A program made the position numbers and the translations under genes. 5,665 nt of DNA, from the NCBI GenBank assembly GCA_050258095.1, contig JBLMYD010000036.1, positions 1-5,665 on the forward strand, written 5' to 3'. Below are positions 3,834 through 5,665 of the stretch, piece after piece (within the stretch, counting starts at the first letter, position 1; the number at the start of each line of letters is the position of its first letter). The notes below the pieces were generated by a model, which was not told the DNA's origin, made no database searches, and saw only the letters and a list, made by a program, of their open reading frames with translations. The DNA is from VRUE01 sp050258095. Its GTDB lineage: Bacteria > Actinomycetota > Thermoleophilia > Solirubrobacterales > 70-9.

Positions 3834-5665
3834 CTACCCCCGCCGCTCGCGGTCGCGCCGGGGACGACGCTCGCGACCGCGGCGCTCGCGGTCGCCGCCG
3901 TTGCGGCGCGGCCCGTCGCCGGAGCCGACCGCGACCAGTTCCTCGGCCGACTTGCCCTCGATCGAGGGGTCGTCGGAGAGGCGCAGGCCGATGCGGCCGC
4001 GCTCGCGGTCGACCTCGACCACGGTGACGTCGATTTCGTCGCCGGCGCTGAGCACGTCGTCGACCGAGTCGACCCTCTCCCCCGGCTTCACGTTGGAGAT
4101 GTGCAGCAGGCCGTCGGTGCCCTTGACCAGCTCGACGAAGGCGCCGAAGGTCGTCGTCTTGACCACCTTCGCGGTTTCGTAGCGGTCGCCGATTTCGGCC
4201 TCCTTGGTCATCGACTGGATGCGGCCGACGCAGGCTTCGACCAGTTCACCGGTCGGCGCGTAGATGCGCACCGTGCCGTCGTCCTCGACGTCGATCTCGG
4301 CTTCGAACTCCTCGCAGAGGGCGCGGATCGTTTCGCCGCCCTTGCCGATCACGGCGCCGATCTTCTCGGGGTCGATCTTGATCGCTTCGATCCGCGGCGC
4401 GTGCGCGGAGAGCTGCTCGCGCGGCCCCTCGATCGCCTCCGCCATCTTGCCGAGGATGAACTGGCGCCCCTCGTTGGCCTGGGCGAGCGCGTCGCGCAGG
4501 ATGTCGAAGGTGACGCCGGTGATCTTGATGTCCATCTGCAGGGCGGTGATCCCGTCGGCGGTGCCGGCGACCTTGAAGTCCATGTCGCCGAGGTGGTCCT
4601 CGACGCCGGCGATGTCGGTGAGGACGATGTAGTCGTCGCCCTCCTTGATCAGGCCCATCGCGACGCCGGCGACCGGGGCTGAGACCGGCACGCCCGCCGC
4701 CTGCAGCGCCATCGAGGAGGCGCAGACCGAGCCCATCGAGGAGGAGCCGTTGGACTCGAGCGTCTCGGAGACGACCCGGATCACGTAGGGGAATGCCTCT
4801 TCGTCGGGGATCGACGGCGCCAGCGCCCGCTCGGCGAGAGCCCCGTGGCCGATGTCACGGCGCTTGGGGCCGCGCATGAAGCCGGCCTCGCCGACCGAGA
4901 AGGGCGGGAAGTTGTAGTGGTGCCAGAAGCGCTTGGTCGTCGCCAGGCCGAGCGTGTCGAGGCGCATGTCCATGCGCGTCGTGCCGAGAGCGACGTTGGA
5001 GAGGATCTGGGTCTCGCCGCGGGTGAAGAGCGCCGAGCCGTGCACGCGCGGGGAGATGTCGACCTCGCACTCGATCGGGCGGATCTCGTCCTGGGCGCGG
5101 CCGTCGGGGCGCTTCTTGTCGACGGCGATCGCCTTGCGGATCGTGTCCTTCTCGATCTGGTCGAAGGCGGCGCCGACCTCGGCCTTGCGAGCGGCGTCGG
5201 CCTCGGCGTCGTCGCTCTCCGGCGCGTACTTGGCGACGACCTCCTCCTTGACCTTTTCGATCGCCTCGTAGCGCTCGAGCTTGCCCTCGGTGGCGATCGC
5301 GTCGACCAGGGCCTTGCCGTGGGAGTCGCGGATCTCGCCGAGCAGGCCCTCGTCGATGCTGGGGGGCTCGACCTCGACCTTCTCCTTGCCGGCCTTCTCC
5401 GCCAGCTCCTCCATCGCCGCGCAGAGCTTCTTGATCTCCGAGTGGGCGATGTCGAGCGCGTCGAGGATCTCGGCCTCGGTGACGCCGTCGGCGCCGGCCT
5501 CGACCATCAGGATCGCCTCGTCGGTGCCGGCGACGATCAGGTCCAGCTCGAGCTCCTCGAGCGTCTCCTCGGGCGGGTTGACGACGAAGTCGCCCTCCAG
5601 CTTGCCGACGCGGACGGCGCCGACGTGGGCGGCGACCGGGACCGGCGAGATCGCCAGCGCCGCGG
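3834..5665 (-). CDS. pnp: Polynucleotide phosphorylase (5' end outside window)
   Basis: PNPase is a trimeric cytoplasmic enzyme that degrades RNA 3'-5' by phosphorolysis and can add tails in reverse; actinobacterial members are often called GpsI. The frame stays open to the right edge, giving 609 visible residues. About 120 or so N-terminal residues are missing, judging from the usual 700-740. The visible part starts in the first RNase PH-like domain (ALAISPVPVAAHVGAVRVG; DLIVAGT), followed by the helical linker. The second RNase PH domain begins near RPDGRAQDEIRPI (185-197) and FTRGETQ (213-219). It has the phosphate-binding SNGSSSMGS (304-312) and DHLGDMDFKVAG (356-367), whose D356 and D362 match the metal-binding aspartates of E. 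coli PNPase. A KH domain follows with IGKGG (439-443), then an S1 domain (about 490-563, with FGAFVEL and GLLHIS). The tail of about 46 residues is rich in Arg, Gly and Asp/Glu. The TAG stop is three bases from the palindrome. No break or missing catalytic residue is seen. Confidence 0.98.
   Translation of the reverse strand, partial: AALAISPVPVAAHVGAVRVGKLEGDFVVNPPEETLEELELDLIVAGTDEAILMVEAGADGVTEAEILDALDIAHSEIKKLCAAMEELAEKAGKEKVEVEPPSIDEGLLGEIRDSHGKALVDAIATEGKLERYEAIEKVKEEVVAKYAPESDDAEADAARKAEVGAAFDQIEKDTIRKAIAVDKKRPDGRAQDEIRPIECEVDISPRVHGSALFTRGETQILSNVALGTTRMDMRLDTLGLATTKRFWHHYNFPPFSVGEAGFMRGPKRRDIGHGALAERALAPSIPDEEAFPYVIRVVSETLESNGSSSMGSVCASSMALQAAGVPVSAPVAGVAMGLIKEGDDYIVLTDIAGVEDHLGDMDFKVAGTADGITALQMDIKITGVTFDILRDALAQANEGRQFILGKMAEAIEGPREQLSAHAPRIEAIKIDPEKIGAVIGKGGETIRALCEEFEAEIDVEDDGTVRIYAPTGELVEACVGRIQSMTKEAEIGDRYETAKVVKTTTFGAFVELVKGTDGLLHISNVKPGERVDSVDDVLSAGDEIDVTVVEVDRERGRIGLRLSDDPSIEGKSAEELVAVGSGDGPRRNGGDRERRGRERRPRRDRERRG
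3848..3881. repeat. Inverted repeat in the pnp tail codons
   Basis: CGCGGTCGCG (3848-3857) and CGCGACCGCG (3872-3881) are perfect 10-base reverse complements separated by 14 bases, inside the codons for the Arg-rich PNPase tail. The tail repeats DRERRG twice, and related CGCTCGCGGTCG strings recur at about 3843-3854 and 3882-3893. The hairpin may simply result from repeated Arg/Glu/Asp codons. It lies about 20 bases upstream (in transcript order) of the intergenic palindrome and could add to the structure at the end of pnp mRNA. Confidence 0.6.

Noticed and set aside
5505..5507. ATG as the pnp start
   Set aside because: The frame continues open for 52 further codons to the right edge, with clear PNPase sequence (ALAIS, VVNP, DLIVAGT). 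The ATG is an internal Met.

Overview
The window is a GC-rich bacterial stretch with one gene cluster, read entirely on the minus strand (right to left). In transcription order it holds polynucleotide phosphorylase (pnp, 5' end cut off by the right edge), an M16-family zinc peptidase, 4-hydroxy-tetrahydrodipicolinate reductase (dapB), 4-hydroxy-tetrahydrodipicolinate synthase (dapA) and ribonuclease J (rnj, 3' end cut off by the left edge). All five are intact as far as they are visible, with family motifs in place and no frameshifts. There are no RNA genes, CRISPR arrays, insertion sequences or recognisable promoters.

The order pnp / M16 peptidase / dapB / dapA / rnj matches, from memory, a neighbourhood seen in looser form in Actinobacteria (gpsI, pepR, dapB, thyX-dapA, rnj in Mycobacterium and Streptomyces) and in Bacillus (pnpA, mlpA, dapG-dapA, rnjB). 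High GC, strong G/C third positions, RNase J and a short DapB without the usual loop suggest a high-GC actinobacterium. A deep lineage such as Thermoleophilia is a guess that the sequence does not prove. Here the cluster is tightly packed: the peptidase/dapB and dapA/rnj junctions overlap (GTGA and TAGTG), and dapB and dapA are 23 bases apart. This points to one transcript with translational coupling.

The genes fall into two functions. PNPase (3'-5' phosphorolytic) and RNase J (5'-3' exonuclease and endonuclease) are the main processive mRNA decay and processing enzymes. DapA and DapB carry out the first two committed steps of the diaminopimelate/lysine pathway, which feeds peptidoglycan. The M16 peptidase has an unknown substrate.

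The only sizeable non-coding gap is 120 bases between pnp and the peptidase. A nested inverted repeat nearly fills it: perfect 19-base outer arms (3718-3736 / 3812-3830), perfect 9-base inner arms (3749-3757 / 3795-3803) and a 5-bp central hairpin. It starts 3 bases after the pnp stop and ends 4 bases before the peptidase start, so it covers the peptidase ribosome-binding region. This is the most interesting element in the window. It could be an mRNA processing or stability structure between two differently expressed cistrons, or a small dispersed palindromic (REP/MITE-like) element.
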